A stretch of 52,262 nucleotides of DNA from Myxococcales bacterium. GTDB taxonomy: Bacteria; Myxococcota_A; UBA9160; SMWR01. Each line of letters opens with the position of its first letter. The first letter of the stretch is position 1. The notes below the pieces were generated by a model, which saw nothing but the letters and a program-made list of their open reading frames with translations, had not been told where the DNA came from and did no database searches. Below are positions 36,798 to 46,344 of this stretch, piece by piece. Made by a program: the position numbers and the translations under genes. Where the stretch lies: NCBI GenBank assembly GCA_022561775.1, contig JADFQO010000003.1, positions 90,001-142,262 on the forward strand, given 5' to 3'.

Positions 36798-37314
36798 TTC
36801 GCACGACCAGGTAGATCCAGAGCATCCAGACCGATGTGATCATCAAGATCAGTGTGCCCTGCCAAAAGTAGAGGTGGAAGAAGTCGAAGCTCGAAATGGC
36901 ATAGCGGCCCACGATGAGAAGGCAGAGAATCCGCAGGACGTTGAACGCGTAGATGGCCGGGATCCCGAAGAGCAGCCCGAGGCTCCTCTTGCGCCAATTC
37001 GTGGGGAAGGCGAGGACACAGGCCGCATAGATCGCCATTTCGAAGAGCCCCGTGCATTCGCCAATGATCCGAACGGCGAAGGGTCCGAAGTGAATGACGG
37101 TATCCGCCAATGAAGCCTGATCGGTGAACGGGACGAGCAACGCGTATTCGACCGCGGCAGTGGCCGTGACCATGAACCGGATGACCCCCGGGAAGGCCTC
37201 CATGCCGATCGGGAGCAGCATTCCGACCGCACCCAGATAGACGCTGAAGAGGGCGAGAAAACGCCACGTTGGGTTCGCGAGCCAGCGACGTATCCAGGCC
37301 AGAAATCCGGTCAT
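36769..37314 (-). CDS. xrtH: Exosortase H-like membrane transpeptidase
   Basis: Exosortases process C-terminally tagged exported proteins at the inner membrane. The 181-residue protein is highly hydrophobic (about five or six membrane segments) and carries the exosortase catalytic triad in order: Cys87 in ECTGLFE, Arg128 in NVLRI and His147 in FFHLYFWQ. Small size and the partner gene point to the XrtH type, whose targets carry an IPTLxxWG-like C-terminal tag; no such tagged protein is in this window. ATG 37314 is chosen; a GTG one codon earlier is equally possible. Confidence 0.78.
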   Translation of the reverse strand: MTGFLAWIRRWLANPTWRFLALFSVYLGAVGMLLPIGMEAFPGVIRFMVTATAAVEYALLVPFTDQASLADTVIHFGPFAVRIIGECTGLFEMAIYAACVLAFPTNWRKRSLGLLFGIPAIYAFNVLRILCLLIVGRYAISSFDFFHLYFWQGTLILMITSVWMLWIYLVVRNETGSSLPG

Positions 37315-37361
37315 CACGGGCTCATCATAACATCGCCTCGACGGCTAGTCTTTGAATTGAC

Positions 37362-38333
37362 CTAGATGTGCGCCTGGAGGAAGTCGGGGATGCGATCTTC
37401 GAGCCAGTATCGCGCCGACCACGGCCAGGGTCCCGAGATAAAACCCACGTGGCCGCCATTCGGGCTGACTTCAAAACGAACATTGGCGGGATGCTCTCCC
37501 GGCCGAGGGATGATACTCGGATGCATGAGTGGATCGTCCGAGGAGTGAAGGACGAGGGTGGGCGTTTCGATGCGGTCGACGAATTGACGGCTGCTGCATC
37601 GCTTGTAGTAGTCCTCCGCGTTTCGGAATCCGTGCATCGGCGCGGTCACTGCTTCGTCGAATTCACGGAAAGTGCGGAGTCGGTCGAGGTCTGCGCTGGA
37701 AAGAGCAAGCTCGAACGAACCGTTGGACATCTTGGCGTGTACGGCTCGCTTGAGCCTTCGCACCAAATACCACTGGTAGATCCGTGAGAATCCAGCTTCC
37801 ATCGAATCGGCGGCCGCGCCGAGTTCGAACGGGGTCGAGACGGCGACGGCCGCCCTCAGCGGGTTGTCGGCTCGGGATTCTCCGAGCCACTTGAGCAGGA
37901 CGTTGCCCCCGAGCGAGAAGGCGACCGCGGCCAGCGGCGTCCCAGGCTCGCGTTGGCGCAATTCCCGCGCGAACCAGTCGATGTCCGCCGTCTCACCGGA
38001 GTGGTAGGAGCGGGGCAGGCGGTTGGGCTCGCCCGAGCAGCCGCGAAAGTACATCAGCGCTCCACGCCAGCCGCGCGCTTCGATCTTTCGCAGCAACCCC
38101 CGAGCGTAATTGGATTCGGCCGAGCCTTGCAGGCCGTGGAGCACGATCACGATCGGGCCTCTGCGGCCGACCCAATCGACATCGAGAAAGTCACCGTCGG
38201 GAAGCTCCAGACGCTCTCGACTGGTTTCCAGCGGAACGTGTCTGCGGCAGAGAACGGGCCAGATCGTCTGGAGATGGCGGTTCGAAAGCCACCACGCGGG
38301 GCGGAAGCGGTCGTCGGCCTTCCGGTCGCTCAT
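37362..38333 (-). CDS. YheT-family alpha/beta hydrolase
   Basis: 323 residues. Begins with the family-typical RPAWWLSNRHLQTIWP, has a core strand IVIVLHGLQGSAESNYA, and places the nucleophile serine in AFSLGGN (Ser140), an acid in HSSDDPLMH, and the histidine in NGGHVGFI, giving a complete Ser-Asp-His triad. No signal peptide. Relatives are described as hydrolases of uncertain natural substrate, so only the class is called. Same strand and 48 bases upstream of the exosortase gene; whether they form an operon is unclear. Confidence 0.87.
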   Translation of the reverse strand: MSDRKADDRFRPAWWLSNRHLQTIWPVLCRRHVPLETSRERLELPDGDFLDVDWVGRRGPIVIVLHGLQGSAESNYARGLLRKIEARGWRGALMYFRGCSGEPNRLPRSYHSGETADIDWFARELRQREPGTPLAAVAFSLGGNVLLKWLGESRADNPLRAAVAVSTPFELGAAADSMEAGFSRIYQWYLVRRLKRAVHAKMSNGSFELALSSADLDRLRTFREFDEAVTAPMHGFRNAEDYYKRCSSRQFVDRIETPTLVLHSSDDPLMHPSIIPRPGEHPANVRFEVSPNGGHVGFISGPWPWSARYWLEDRIPDFLQAHI

Positions 38334-38511
38334 GCTGGGATTCGCTTGATTCGATCATCGAGTGTCATTGGAGTTCTCGCCCATCGTGATCGGAAGCGAT
38401 TTGAACGCTCCATTCGGATGGAAGCAGAGCATAGGCTCAACGCGCACGCGCGCGACCGATTGGGTCCAGCGATCTTCCGCATCCGGTTCGCGGGCGCGCC
38501 TGCAGATCCGG

Positions 38512-38517
38512 TATATT
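38512..38517 (+). promoter_or_regulatory. Candidate -10 box for the OmpA-type lipoprotein gene
   Basis: tatatt matches the -10 consensus at 5 of 6 positions and lies 32 bases before the ATG, in a GC-rich setting. No good -35 box was found at the right distance. Confidence 0.3.
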
Positions 38518-38549
38518 CTCCGACTACTCGAGTCTTTGGGGGGATCAGC

Positions 38550-39212
38550 ATGCGCAAGCTCTACGGGTTTCAAGCGCTCACGTTCGCGGTGGGCCTTTGT
38601 TTGCTCGCAGCCTGTGTCACCGACCCGTACACCGGAGAGAGAAAGCTCAGCAAGGCGGCGACCGGCGCGGCAATCGGAGGCGCGACGGGTGCGGCGATCG
38701 GCGCGGTGACGGGTGGTGACCGCGGAAAACGCGCGGCGATCGGCGCGGCTGCGGGCGTGCTCGCGGGCGGTGCGGTCGGCGCCTACATGGATCACCAGGA
38801 ATCCAAGCTGCGCGAACAGCTGCAGGGCACAGGCGTCAGCGTCACCCGCGCGGGCGACGATCTGATCCTGAACATGCCCGGAAACATCACCTTCGAGGTG
38901 AATCAGGCCGACATCCGCCCCAGCTTCTACGACGTGCTGAGTTCGGTCGTGCTCGTCGTGAAGGAGTTCGACAAGACGATCATCGAAATTTCGGGCTACA
39001 CCGACAGCACGGGAGGCGAGAGCTACAACCAACAGCTTTCGGAGCGCCGATCGGGCAGCGTTGGCGCCTACTTCAAGGCCCAGGGTGTCACTTCGGGCCG
39101 CGTGGTGACGAAGGGCTTCGGCGAGCGCTATCCGATCGCGAGCAACGACACTTCCGCGGGCCGTGATCAGAATCGCCGCGTCGAGTTGAGACTGGTGCCG
39201 ATCACGTCGTGA
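38550..39212 (+). CDS. OmpA-family lipoprotein with glycine zipper
   Basis: 220 residues. A lipoprotein signal with lipobox LLAAC (lipidated Cys about 18) is followed by a glycine-zipper region (about 30-80; repeated GAAIGGATGAA-type units) and an OmpA-like peptidoglycan-binding domain (about 105-218) with ISGYTDSTG, NQQLSERRSGSVGAYF and the ending NRRVEL. It resembles YiaD-type proteins and should sit in the outer membrane, touching the cell wall. ATG 38550 with ggggggatc before it is preferred over long upstream readings that overlap the hydrolase gene. Divergent from that gene, convergent with purC. Confidence 0.9.
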   Translation: MRKLYGFQALTFAVGLCLLAACVTDPYTGERKLSKAATGAAIGGATGAAIGAVTGGDRGKRAAIGAAAGVLAGGAVGAYMDHQESKLREQLQGTGVSVTRAGDDLILNMPGNITFEVNQADIRPSFYDVLSSVVLVVKEFDKTIIEISGYTDSTGGESYNQQLSERRSGSVGAYFKAQGVTSGRVVTKGFGERYPIASNDTSAGRDQNRRVELRLVPITS

Positions 39213-39269
39213 GCGAATGCGCGCGTCTCGCGCGGACCTTCGAGTTCCGCCACCGGGCAAACGCGGCGC

Positions 39270-40235
39270 TCAGTCGATTCCGAGGTTGCGGCGGATCCTT
39301 TCCTCGATCGGCTGGGTGTCCGGCTCGAACGCGCAACCCGTGATCTGCTCGAAGGCCTCGATGTAACGGCGGGTCGCCTCGCAGCGCACGTCGACCGGGA
39401 TTTCGGGCCGCGGACCCGCTCCCTTGTAGCCCTGATCGCCGAGCCAGAGGCGCAGGTACTCCTTGTCGAGCGGCGCGGGATCCGTGCCTCGCGAGAGCGC
39501 CTGTTCATGGCTGTCGCGGTGCCAGTAGCGGGAAGAATCGGGAGTGTGGATCTCGTCGATCACGACGATCTCGCCGGTGGCGTCGAGTCCCATCTCGTAT
39601 TTCGTGTCGACGAGGATCAGGCCGCGGGATTCCGCCCAGCGGCGCCCCGCCGCGAACAGCGCCGCACCGATCTTGGCCGCCTTGTCGTAGAGCTGGGCGC
39701 TGATCTGCCCGCTCGCGATTAGCGCATCGCGCGAGGTCAGCTCGTCGTGGGAGCCGAGTTCGGCCTTGGTGGTCGGGGTGAGCAGCGACTCCGGTAGCGG
39801 ATCGTGTTTGCGCATCCCGTCCGCGAGCCGGTGGCCGCAGTACTCGCGATCACCGCGGTCGTAGGCGGTCCAGATCGAGGTCGAGCTCGAACCCGTCAGG
39901 TAGGCGCGGAAGACGAACTCGATGGGCAGCGGCTGGCACTCGAGCACCTTCGAGACATTGGGGTCCGGCACCTCGACGAGGTGATTGCGGGCGATCTCTC
40001 GGGTCCTCTCGAACCAGAATGCTGCGAGCTGGTTGAGGATCTGTCCCTTGAACGGCAGGGTGCCGACGATCACGTCGAAACAGCTCACCCGGTCGGTTGC
40101 CACGATGGTCCGGTGTTCGCCAGCGATGTAGCTGTCGCGCACCTTGCCGGCCTCGCGCGAACCGAGGCCCGAAAAGTGCGTCTCGGCCAAGGTTCGCTCA
40201 CACTGGTCCCTCAGAAGTTCGAAGTCGATACCCAC
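39270..40235 (-). CDS. purC: Phosphoribosylaminoimidazole-succinocarboxamide synthase
   Basis: Joins CAIR and aspartate to form SAICAR, using ATP. The 321-residue product is the long form of the enzyme: GKVRDSYI near residue 30, the TDRVSCFDV stretch, FRAYLTGSS, and the signature LVDTKYEMGLD with the downstream VIDEIHTPDSSRYW. GTG 40235 lies behind agggggaacc. It is divergent from purQLF across 237 bases, so the two arms could share control. Confidence 0.94.
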   Translation of the reverse strand: MGIDFELLRDQCERTLAETHFSGLGSREAGKVRDSYIAGEHRTIVATDRVSCFDVIVGTLPFKGQILNQLAAFWFERTREIARNHLVEVPDPNVSKVLECQPLPIEFVFRAYLTGSSSTSIWTAYDRGDREYCGHRLADGMRKHDPLPESLLTPTTKAELGSHDELTSRDALIASGQISAQLYDKAAKIGAALFAAGRRWAESRGLILVDTKYEMGLDATGEIVVIDEIHTPDSSRYWHRDSHEQALSRGTDPAPLDKEYLRLWLGDQGYKGAGPRPEIPVDVRCEATRRYIEAFEQITGCAFEPDTQPIEERIRRNLGID

Positions 40236-40277
40236 GGTTCCCCCTTGCGGTTATGATGCGCGCCCTGCGCCATGCTC

Positions 40278-40306
40278 ATATAACGCCTGAAAGGGGTCGC
40301 GAGCAA
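40278..40306 (-). promoter_or_regulatory. Candidate sigma-70 promoter for purC
   Basis: On the minus strand TTGCTC (40301-40306) and TTATAT (40278-40283) are exactly 17 bases apart, with the purC GTG about 40 bases downstream. The boxes match consensus only in part. Confidence 0.3.
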
Positions 40307-40472
40307 CGACGAAACGCGTCATCCCGAGCAAAAGGGCTGCCTCTCGGGGCCGCCGGTCAGCTTGTTCCGAGCGGTCTGCACCAGTAGACTCACCCCGTTC
40401 CCGTTCGAAGAAACTGAGCAATTTCAAGGTACTGGCAGAAGGTTGCTGCTGGTGCCGCCCCCGAGGTTTTGG

Positions 40473-41180
40473 TTGTTCTCGGTGATTCAATTTCCAGGCT
40501 CACTAGATGACCGAGACATGCGGTTTGCGTTCGACAGCGTCCTGAAAGCGAGCGCGCGGCTGGTCTGGCACAAGGAGCCGGAGCTCCCGCTGGGGACCCG
40601 CGCCGTCGTGCTGCCCGGAGGCTTTTCGTACGGCGACTACCTGCGCTGCGGGGCGATGGCCCAGTACTCGCCTGTGATGGCCGCCGTCAGACGCTTTGCG
40701 GCAGCGGGCGGCCCGGTGCTCGGGGTCTGCAACGGCTTCCAGGTGCTCTGCGAATCCGGCCTGCTACCGGGCGCGTTACTGCGCAACCAGAATCTGCACT
40801 TCGGCTGCGAGTTCGTGAATCTGCGCGTCGAGCGCGCGAAGCCGCCCTTCAGCTCTCGCGCAGTCGCCGGGCAGGTGCTGCGCATCCCGATCAAGAATGG
40901 CGAGGGCGCCTATTTTGCGGCGCCCGAAGAGTTGTCGCAGCTCGAGGCGAACGGCCAGATTGCGCTGCGCTATTGCGACGAGAGCGGGGCGGTCAAAGAG
41001 GCCTCGAACCCCAACGGCTCGGTGGCGAATATCGCGGGCATCACCAATCAGCGCGGCAACGTATTGGGTCTGATGCCCCATCCCGAACACGCCGCCGAAG
41101 CCGCGATTGGCGGAACGGATGGTCTCTTCCTGCTCGGCTCGCTCGTAGACGCGGTTTTCGGCGCGGAGTCTGCACGATGA
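40473..41180 (+). CDS. purQ: FGAM synthase glutaminase subunit PurQ
   Basis: Class I glutamine amidotransferase that feeds ammonia to PurL. From TTG 40473 the product has 235 residues beginning [14 protein letters not shown], aligned with the usual N-terminus; the family's FPGSNCDRD reads LD in place of NC. The nucleophile cysteine is in VLGVCNGFQ, and the His-Glu pair in MPHPEHA. TTG 40473 is chosen since gagg lies 6 bases before it and relatives start three or four residues before this FPGS; a GTG at 40452 is the other option. Overlaps purL by four bases. Confidence 0.92.
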   Translation: MFSVIQFPGSLDDRDMRFAFDSVLKASARLVWHKEPELPLGTRAVVLPGGFSYGDYLRCGAMAQYSPVMAAVRRFAAAGGPVLGVCNGFQVLCESGLLPGALLRNQNLHFGCEFVNLRVERAKPPFSSRAVAGQVLRIPIKNGEGAYFAAPEELSQLEANGQIALRYCDESGAVKEASNPNGSVANIAGITNQRGNVLGLMPHPEHAAEAAIGGTDGLFLLGSLVDAVFGAESAR

Positions 41181-43426
41181 GCGACCGCAAAGCGCCCATC
41201 GTCGATCTCGCGCTTGCGCGCGAGCACGGGCTCACCGATGACGAGTACGAACGCATCGTCGAGATCCTCGGTCGGATCCCGAGCTTTTCGGAGCTCGGGA
41301 TCTTCTCTGTGATGTGGTCCGAGCACTGCTCCTACAAGTCGAGCAAGAAGTATCTGAGGAAGTTTCCGACCCGGGGTGAGTGCGTACTCCACGGGCCGGG
41401 CGAAAATGCCGGCGTCGTCGACATCGGAGACGGCCTGGCCGCCGTCTTCAAGATCGAGAGCCACAACCACCCGTCGTTCATCGCGCCCAAGCAAGGCGCG
41501 GCAACGGGCGTGGGCGGGATTCTTCGCGACGTCTTCACGATGGGTGCGCGACCCGTCGCGAACCTGGACTCGCTTCGCTTTGGTCCGCTCGACGAATCGC
41601 TGCACCAATATCTGTTGGCTGAGGTCGTCGAGGGCATCGGGAGTTACGGCAATGCCGTAGGGGTCGCCACCGTTGGTGGAGAGACCCAGTTCCACTCCTG
41701 CTACGCGGGAAACATCCTCGTGAACGCATTCAATCTGGGTATCGTCGAGACCGACAAGATCTTTCTCGCGCGCGCGTCGGGCGTGGGCAATCCCGTCATG
41801 TACGTCGGCAGCAAGACCGGACGCGACGGTATCCACGGCGCGAGCCTGCTCGCATCGGCGGAATTCGACGCGGAGAGCGAGGCGAAGCTTCCGACGGTCC
41901 AGGTTGGAGATCCGTTCACTGAAAAGTGTCTGATCGAGGCCTGCCTGGAGCTGATGGAGACGAATGCGGTGATCGGCATCCAGGACATGGGCGCTGCGGG
42001 CCTCACGTGTTCGTCGTTCGAGATGGCCAGCCTCTCGGGCACGGGGATCGCACTGGACCTCGACGCGGTCCCCCAGCGCGAGACCGGCATGATCCCTTAC
42101 GAGTTGCTGCTCTCCGAGAGTCAGGAGCGCATGCTGTTGATCGCCCAGGCGGGGCGCGAGGAAGAGGTCGCCGAGATCTTCCGGCGCTGGGACCTCGACG
42201 TCGCGGTGGTCGGACGTGTGACCGACGACGGGCGGATGCGCATTCAATGGCAGGGCGAGACCGTCGTCGACATTCCGGTCGATCCCGTCGCGAAGAGTTC
42301 GCCCGAACTCGATCGCCCCATCGCCGCTCCGGCGGACCTCGGCGAGCGACAGAAGTTCGACCTCGCCTCAGTTGCGCCCGAAGATGATTTCGAGGGCGCG
42401 CTCCACGAGTTGCTCGACTCGCCGAATCTCGGCTCGAAGGAGTGGATCTACCGCCAGTACGATCAGCTCGTGCAGGGCGACACGGTGATTCGGCCGGGCG
42501 GCGATGCGGCTCTGATCCGCGTCCGCGGTCGAGACGGCGAGCCGACCGGGAAGGGGCTCGCGATGTCGGTCGACTGCAATCCCCGCTGGTGCTGGCTCGA
42601 TCCCCGCCTGGGTGCGATGGCCGCCGTCGCTGAGGCCGCCCGCAACGTCGCCTGCACGGGTGCGCGTCCGCTCGCGCTCACGAATTGTCTGAATTTCGGT
42701 AATCCCGAGCGACCGGAGATCATGTGGGAGTTCGCAGAGGCAATCCGCGGCATCTCCGAAGCCGCCGCAGCGCTCGAGACGCCCGTCGTGTCGGGCAACG
42801 TCTCGTTCTACAACGAGACCTCGGGCCGCGCGATTTTCCCGACGCCGACGATCGCGGTGGTCGGATTGCTCGAAGACTGGGAGCGTCACGCGGTTTCTCA
42901 TTTTCCGCAGCCGGGTCTGTCGATCGTGCTGCTCGGCGAAAGTCGCGAGGAGATCGGCGGCAGCGAGTGGCTCGCGCAGCGGCGCGGCCTCGAGGTGGGC
43001 CTGCCCCCGATCGTCGACCTCCAGCACGAGAAGCGCCTCCACGGCCTGCTCGCGGCCGCCGTGGCGCGCCAGCTGATCCGCAGCGCCCACGACGTTTCCG
43101 ATGGTGGACTCGCGGTGGCGTTCGCGGAGTGCGCGTTTGCCGGACCGAAATTGGTGGGTGCGACCGTTCGGCTTCCGTGTACCATTCGGCCGGATGCGCT
43201 GCTCTTCGGGGAATCCACCGGGAGGGTCGTCGCGGCGACCTCGGACGCGAAGGCGTTGATCGAACTCGCGAAACAATCCGGAGTCCCCGCGGAGTGCATC
43301 GGTGAAACCGGAGGCGACCGGTTGTCGGTCGGACCCATCGAGGGCGAGCCGTGGCTCGACGTCGAGGTGGCGTTGCTCCACGAGCGCTGGCGGGGCGCCA
43401 TCCCGCGCAGGTTGGGAGAATCGTGA
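41177..43426 (+). CDS. purL: FGAM synthase large subunit PurL (small-PurL type)
   Basis: ATP-dependent subunit that converts FGAR to FGAM with ammonia from PurQ. At 749 residues it is the short PurL that needs PurS and PurQ, both encoded here, rather than the 1,300-residue single-chain enzyme. Seen: [19 protein letters not shown], the [10 protein letters not shown] and [20 protein letters not shown] region, [12 protein letters not shown], and the second-half NCLNFGNPE and [14 protein letters not shown] 41177 sits in the purQ overlap; the stop overlaps the purF GTG by four bases. Confidence 0.96.
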   Translation: MSDRKAPIVDLALAREHGLTDDEYERIVEILGRIPSFSELGIFSVMWSEHCSYKSSKKYLRKFPTRGECVLHGPGENAGVVDIGDGLAAVFKIESHNHPSFIAPKQGAATGVGGILRDVFTMGARPVANLDSLRFGPLDESLHQYLLAEVVEGIGSYGNAVGVATVGGETQFHSCYAGNILVNAFNLGIVETDKIFLARASGVGNPVMYVGSKTGRDGIHGASLLASAEFDAESEAKLPTVQVGDPFTEKCLIEACLELMETNAVIGIQDMGAAGLTCSSFEMASLSGTGIALDLDAVPQRETGMIPYELLLSESQERMLLIAQAGREEEVAEIFRRWDLDVAVVGRVTDDGRMRIQWQGETVVDIPVDPVAKSSPELDRPIAAPADLGERQKFDLASVAPEDDFEGALHELLDSPNLGSKEWIYRQYDQLVQGDTVIRPGGDAALIRVRGRDGEPTGKGLAMSVDCNPRWCWLDPRLGAMAAVAEAARNVACTGARPLALTNCLNFGNPERPEIMWEFAEAIRGISEAAAALETPVVSGNVSFYNETSGRAIFPTPTIAVVGLLEDWERHAVSHFPQPGLSIVLLGESREEIGGSEWLAQRRGLEVGLPPIVDLQHEKRLHGLLAAAVARQLIRSAHDVSDGGLAVAFAECAFAGPKLVGATVRLPCTIRPDALLFGESTGRVVAATSDAKALIELAKQSGVPAECIGETGGDRLSVGPIEGEPWLDVEVALLHERWRGAIPRRLGES

Positions 43427-44904
43427 GCCGCAGACCGATCGAAATCGATCCCGCGCTCGAGAGGGAGCTCGCCGAAGAGCTCCATCGCGATCGCTTTCAC
43501 GACGAGTGTGGCGTGGTCGGGATTCAGGGCCATTCAGAAGCCGCCAACATCGCCTACCTGGGCCTCTACGCCCTTCAGCACCGCGGGCAGGAGAGCGCGG
43601 GGATCGCCACCACGGACGGCGGTGAGCACCGCGTGCACCGCGCGATGGGCCTGGTCGCAGACGTCTTCAACGAGAAGAACCTGCGCAAGCTACCGGGTCG
43701 CATGGCGATCGGTCACGTTCGCTATTCGACGTCCGGTGGTAGCCAACTCCGCAACGCCCAGCCGTTTTGCGCCACGACCGACGGCGGACCCGTCGCGATC
43801 GCCCACAATGGCAACCTCGTCAACGCCCACGCGATTCGCCGTGAACTCGAGGGCCGCGGCGCGATCTTCAGTACCACGGGCGATACCGAGACGATCGTTC
43901 AGCTGCTCGCGCGATCCCGCGAGCACACCCAGGAGGAGCGTTTGATCGACGCTCTTTCGAGGGTCAAGGGTGCTTTCAGCCTGGTCTTGATGACGGGCGA
44001 CTCGTTGATCGCCGTGCGCGATCCCCACGGGTTTCGCCCCCTCTGCCTCGGACGTCTCGACCGCGCCTGGGTGGTGGCGAGCGAGACCTGCGCACTCGAT
44101 CTGATCGGGGCCGAGCACGACCGCGACCTGGAGCCCGGTGAGGTCGCGGTGATCAAGCGCGGGCGGATCCGCACCTTGCGCCCGTTCAAGCAGCAGGCGA
44201 AAGAGCGCTTCTGCATCTTCGAATACATCTATTTTGCGCGGCCCGACTCGAATCTCAACGGCCACAATGTCTACGTCTATCGGAAGGAGTTGGGCCGACT
44301 GCTCGCGCGCGAGCACCCGGTGAACGCCGATCTGATCGTGCCGGTTCTCGACTCTGGCAACACCGCAGCGCTCGGTTACGCGGAGGAGATCGGCATACCC
44401 TACGAGCAGGCGATGATTCGCAATCACTACGTGCGTCGCACCTTCATCGAGCCCGCGCAATCGATTCGGCATTTCGGTGTCAAGGTGAAGCACAACGCGG
44501 TCGCGAGCCTCTTGCAGGGCAAGCGCGTGGTGCTGGTCGACGACTCGATCGTGCGCGGGACCACCCTGATCAAGCTCGTGACGATGCTGCGCAACGCCGG
44601 CGCGACCGAAGTCCACCTGCGGATTTCCGCGCCGCCGACCATCGGGCCCTGCCACTACGGGATCGACACGCCGACGCGCGACGAGTTGATTGCAAACAAC
44701 CACAGCGTCGACGAGATCTGCGAGATCATCGGTGCGGACTCCCTCCGCTACCTCTCGCTGGAGGGGCTGCGGAGGAGCGCCGAGCCGCTCAAGAGCGGCT
44801 TTTGCGACGCCTGTTTCTCCAACGAATACCCGGTCGCGATCGAGAGCAGCGACAGTCCGCCCCAACTCTCGCTTTTCCGGGCGGTCGAGGACGAAGAGGC
44901 CTGA
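43423..44904 (+). CDS. purF: Amidophosphoribosyltransferase, iron-sulfur type
   Basis: First committed step of purine synthesis: PRPP plus glutamine to phosphoribosylamine. The 493-residue protein has a 28-residue propeptide before the nucleophile Cys29 (HDECGVVGI), a glutaminase domain ([10 protein letters not shown] and [14 protein letters not shown]), and the PRPP-binding [11 protein letters not shown] (about 370-380). Cysteines at 264, 410, 461 and 464 match the positions of 4Fe-4S ligands in the Bacillus-type enzyme, so an oxygen-sensitive cluster and propeptide cleavage are expected. GTG 43423 overlaps purL. A clear terminator follows. Confidence 0.95.
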   Translation: MSRRPIEIDPALERELAEELHRDRFHDECGVVGIQGHSEAANIAYLGLYALQHRGQESAGIATTDGGEHRVHRAMGLVADVFNEKNLRKLPGRMAIGHVRYSTSGGSQLRNAQPFCATTDGGPVAIAHNGNLVNAHAIRRELEGRGAIFSTTGDTETIVQLLARSREHTQEERLIDALSRVKGAFSLVLMTGDSLIAVRDPHGFRPLCLGRLDRAWVVASETCALDLIGAEHDRDLEPGEVAVIKRGRIRTLRPFKQQAKERFCIFEYIYFARPDSNLNGHNVYVYRKELGRLLAREHPVNADLIVPVLDSGNTAALGYAEEIGIPYEQAMIRNHYVRRTFIEPAQSIRHFGVKVKHNAVASLLQGKRVVLVDDSIVRGTTLIKLVTMLRNAGATEVHLRISAPPTIGPCHYGIDTPTRDELIANNHSVDEICEIIGADSLRYLSLEGLRRSAEPLKSGFCDACFSNEYPVAIESSDSPPQLSLFRAVEDEEA

Positions 44905-44908
44905 GGTT

Positions 44909-44935
44909 TCGCGGGTGACCCGCGACCTGTTTTTT
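44909..44935 (+). terminator. Intrinsic terminator of purQ-purL-purF
   Basis: tcgcggg (44909-44915) pairs perfectly with cccgcga (44919-44925) around tga, followed after cctg by six T (44930-44935). It begins 4 bases after the purF stop codon. Confidence 0.8.
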
Positions 44936-45100
44936 AAAAACCCTTCTTAGTTCCGTAGCTTATATCCATATCTGCACATTGCGGTTACTTCGAGTGGGCG
45001 CGCTTGATCCGCGCTCCAGAGCCCTCCGAAAGTTGAGCGTTATGCCCCGGCGGCCGATAGACCGAGCGGGACATGTTGCTTTGTCGAGTGAGGGACCGCC

Positions 45101-46318
45101 GTGGGCGCCCCGTCTAGGGTTCTCCAGCTGGAATTTGCGAGCGTGGAGGAATTCCAGCGAGAACACACCGCCAATCTCGTGAACGGTGGCGTGTTCATCG
45201 CGACGGAAGAGCCCGCGACCCTGCGCACGGGGGTGACCGTGGAATTGACGATTGCGGGCGAGACCGCGAAGGTTCGACTCGACGGAGAGATCGTTCACAT
45301 CGTGCCGCCCGAGATGGCGGAGGCGGGCGCGCAGCCGGGCGTGGCGGTCCAGTTCTCCTGTACCCAGACGGCACTTCGCGCCGCTCTGGGACCCCTCTGT
45401 CAGGCCGCGGGAGCGCCTCGCCCCGAACCGCCCGACGCCGGGCGCCGGAAGGCGCCGCGCGTGCCCGCCCAGGTGCCGATCCGGATCAAGGCGCCGGACG
45501 TCTCGCTGTCTGGCCACACCCGCGACATCAGTCTCTGTGGTGTGTTGGTCTCCGTCCCGGGCGATTCGATTCCCGTCGGCGCGCGGGTCTATGTGACGAT
45601 CGACCATCCGACCAGCGGCGAGTCGCTCGGCGTCGACGCGACCGTCACGCGCCAGATTGCGACGAAGGGCGGGGTGGTTGCGCTCGCGATCGAGTTCGAT
45701 CCACCTCCCGAGCGACAGGAGGAAGTGCGTGCCTTCATCGCCGATCTCCAGAGTGCCGAGCACAGCAGGCGCCTGGGGGGAATGCGCGGCTCTCTGGCGG
45801 AAGTCGGGGCACAGCATCTGCTCGAGATGCTCGGCCAGACGGCGCCGAGCGGAACGCTGACCGTCAGCCACGAAAACGAGGAAGGCGTCATCGGTTTCGA
45901 AGGTAAGATGTTGTGTTATGCGCAGCTCGGGGCGATCAGCGGAATGAAGGCGCTGACCCGCATACTGGGTTGGGAGGAGGGTTCGTTCGAATTCCACGCC
46001 CGACTCGAGCCGATGATGTCGGAAGATCCGCCGATGCTGCTCGACGCGGCGATACTCGAGGCGGCCCGCCACCTCGATGAACTCAAGACGCTGGATCTCG
46101 ATCTGCTCCCACTGGACGCCAAGGTTCGCTTCCAATCCGCGCCGGCCGGGTCCGGTCGAGAGGAAACCTCCAAGGTGGAGGGCGCGGTGCTCGATCTCGC
46201 GCGAGGTGAGTTCACGATCCGGCGCATCGTCGACATGATCCCCGAGCCCGATGTCGAGATCCTGCGGGCGCTCACGTTTCTCGCCGATCTCGGTTCGATC
46301 ACGATCGTTTCGCATTGA
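45101..46318 (+). CDS. Two PilZ-like domains followed by a DUF4388 (PATAN) domain
   Basis: 405 residues, no signal peptide. Domain 1 (about 1-100) is PilZ-like but lacks RxxxR and has NLVNGGVFI where [DN]xSxxG is expected. Domain 2 (about 110-215) has both c-di-GMP motifs, RKAPR and DISLCG, so it is the likely nucleotide sensor. The C-terminal part (about 225-400) starts GSLAEVGAQHLLEMLGQTAPSGTLTV, the typical opening of DUF4388 domains, which are found with bacterial signalling proteins. It may couple c-di-GMP to a surface or motility output, but no partner gene is adjacent. GTG 45101 follows gagggaccgcc; the upstream 195 bases are AT-rich and should hold its promoter. Confidence 0.82.
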   Translation: MGAPSRVLQLEFASVEEFQREHTANLVNGGVFIATEEPATLRTGVTVELTIAGETAKVRLDGEIVHIVPPEMAEAGAQPGVAVQFSCTQTALRAALGPLCQAAGAPRPEPPDAGRRKAPRVPAQVPIRIKAPDVSLSGHTRDISLCGVLVSVPGDSIPVGARVYVTIDHPTSGESLGVDATVTRQIATKGGVVALAIEFDPPPERQEEVRAFIADLQSAEHSRRLGGMRGSLAEVGAQHLLEMLGQTAPSGTLTVSHENEEGVIGFEGKMLCYAQLGAISGMKALTRILGWEEGSFEFHARLEPMMSEDPPMLLDAAILEAARHLDELKTLDLDLLPLDAKVRFQSAPAGSGREETSKVEGAVLDLARGEFTIRRIVDMIPEPDVEILRALTFLADLGSITIVSH

Positions 46319-46344
46319 GCTCGGCGCCGCGTTCGAGTGATCGA

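Noticed and set aside
37953-38549. Long upstream extension of the OmpA-type lipoprotein frame
   Set aside because: It overlaps the YheT-type hydrolase gene on the other strand, and the lipoprotein signal begins exactly at the ATG at 38550.
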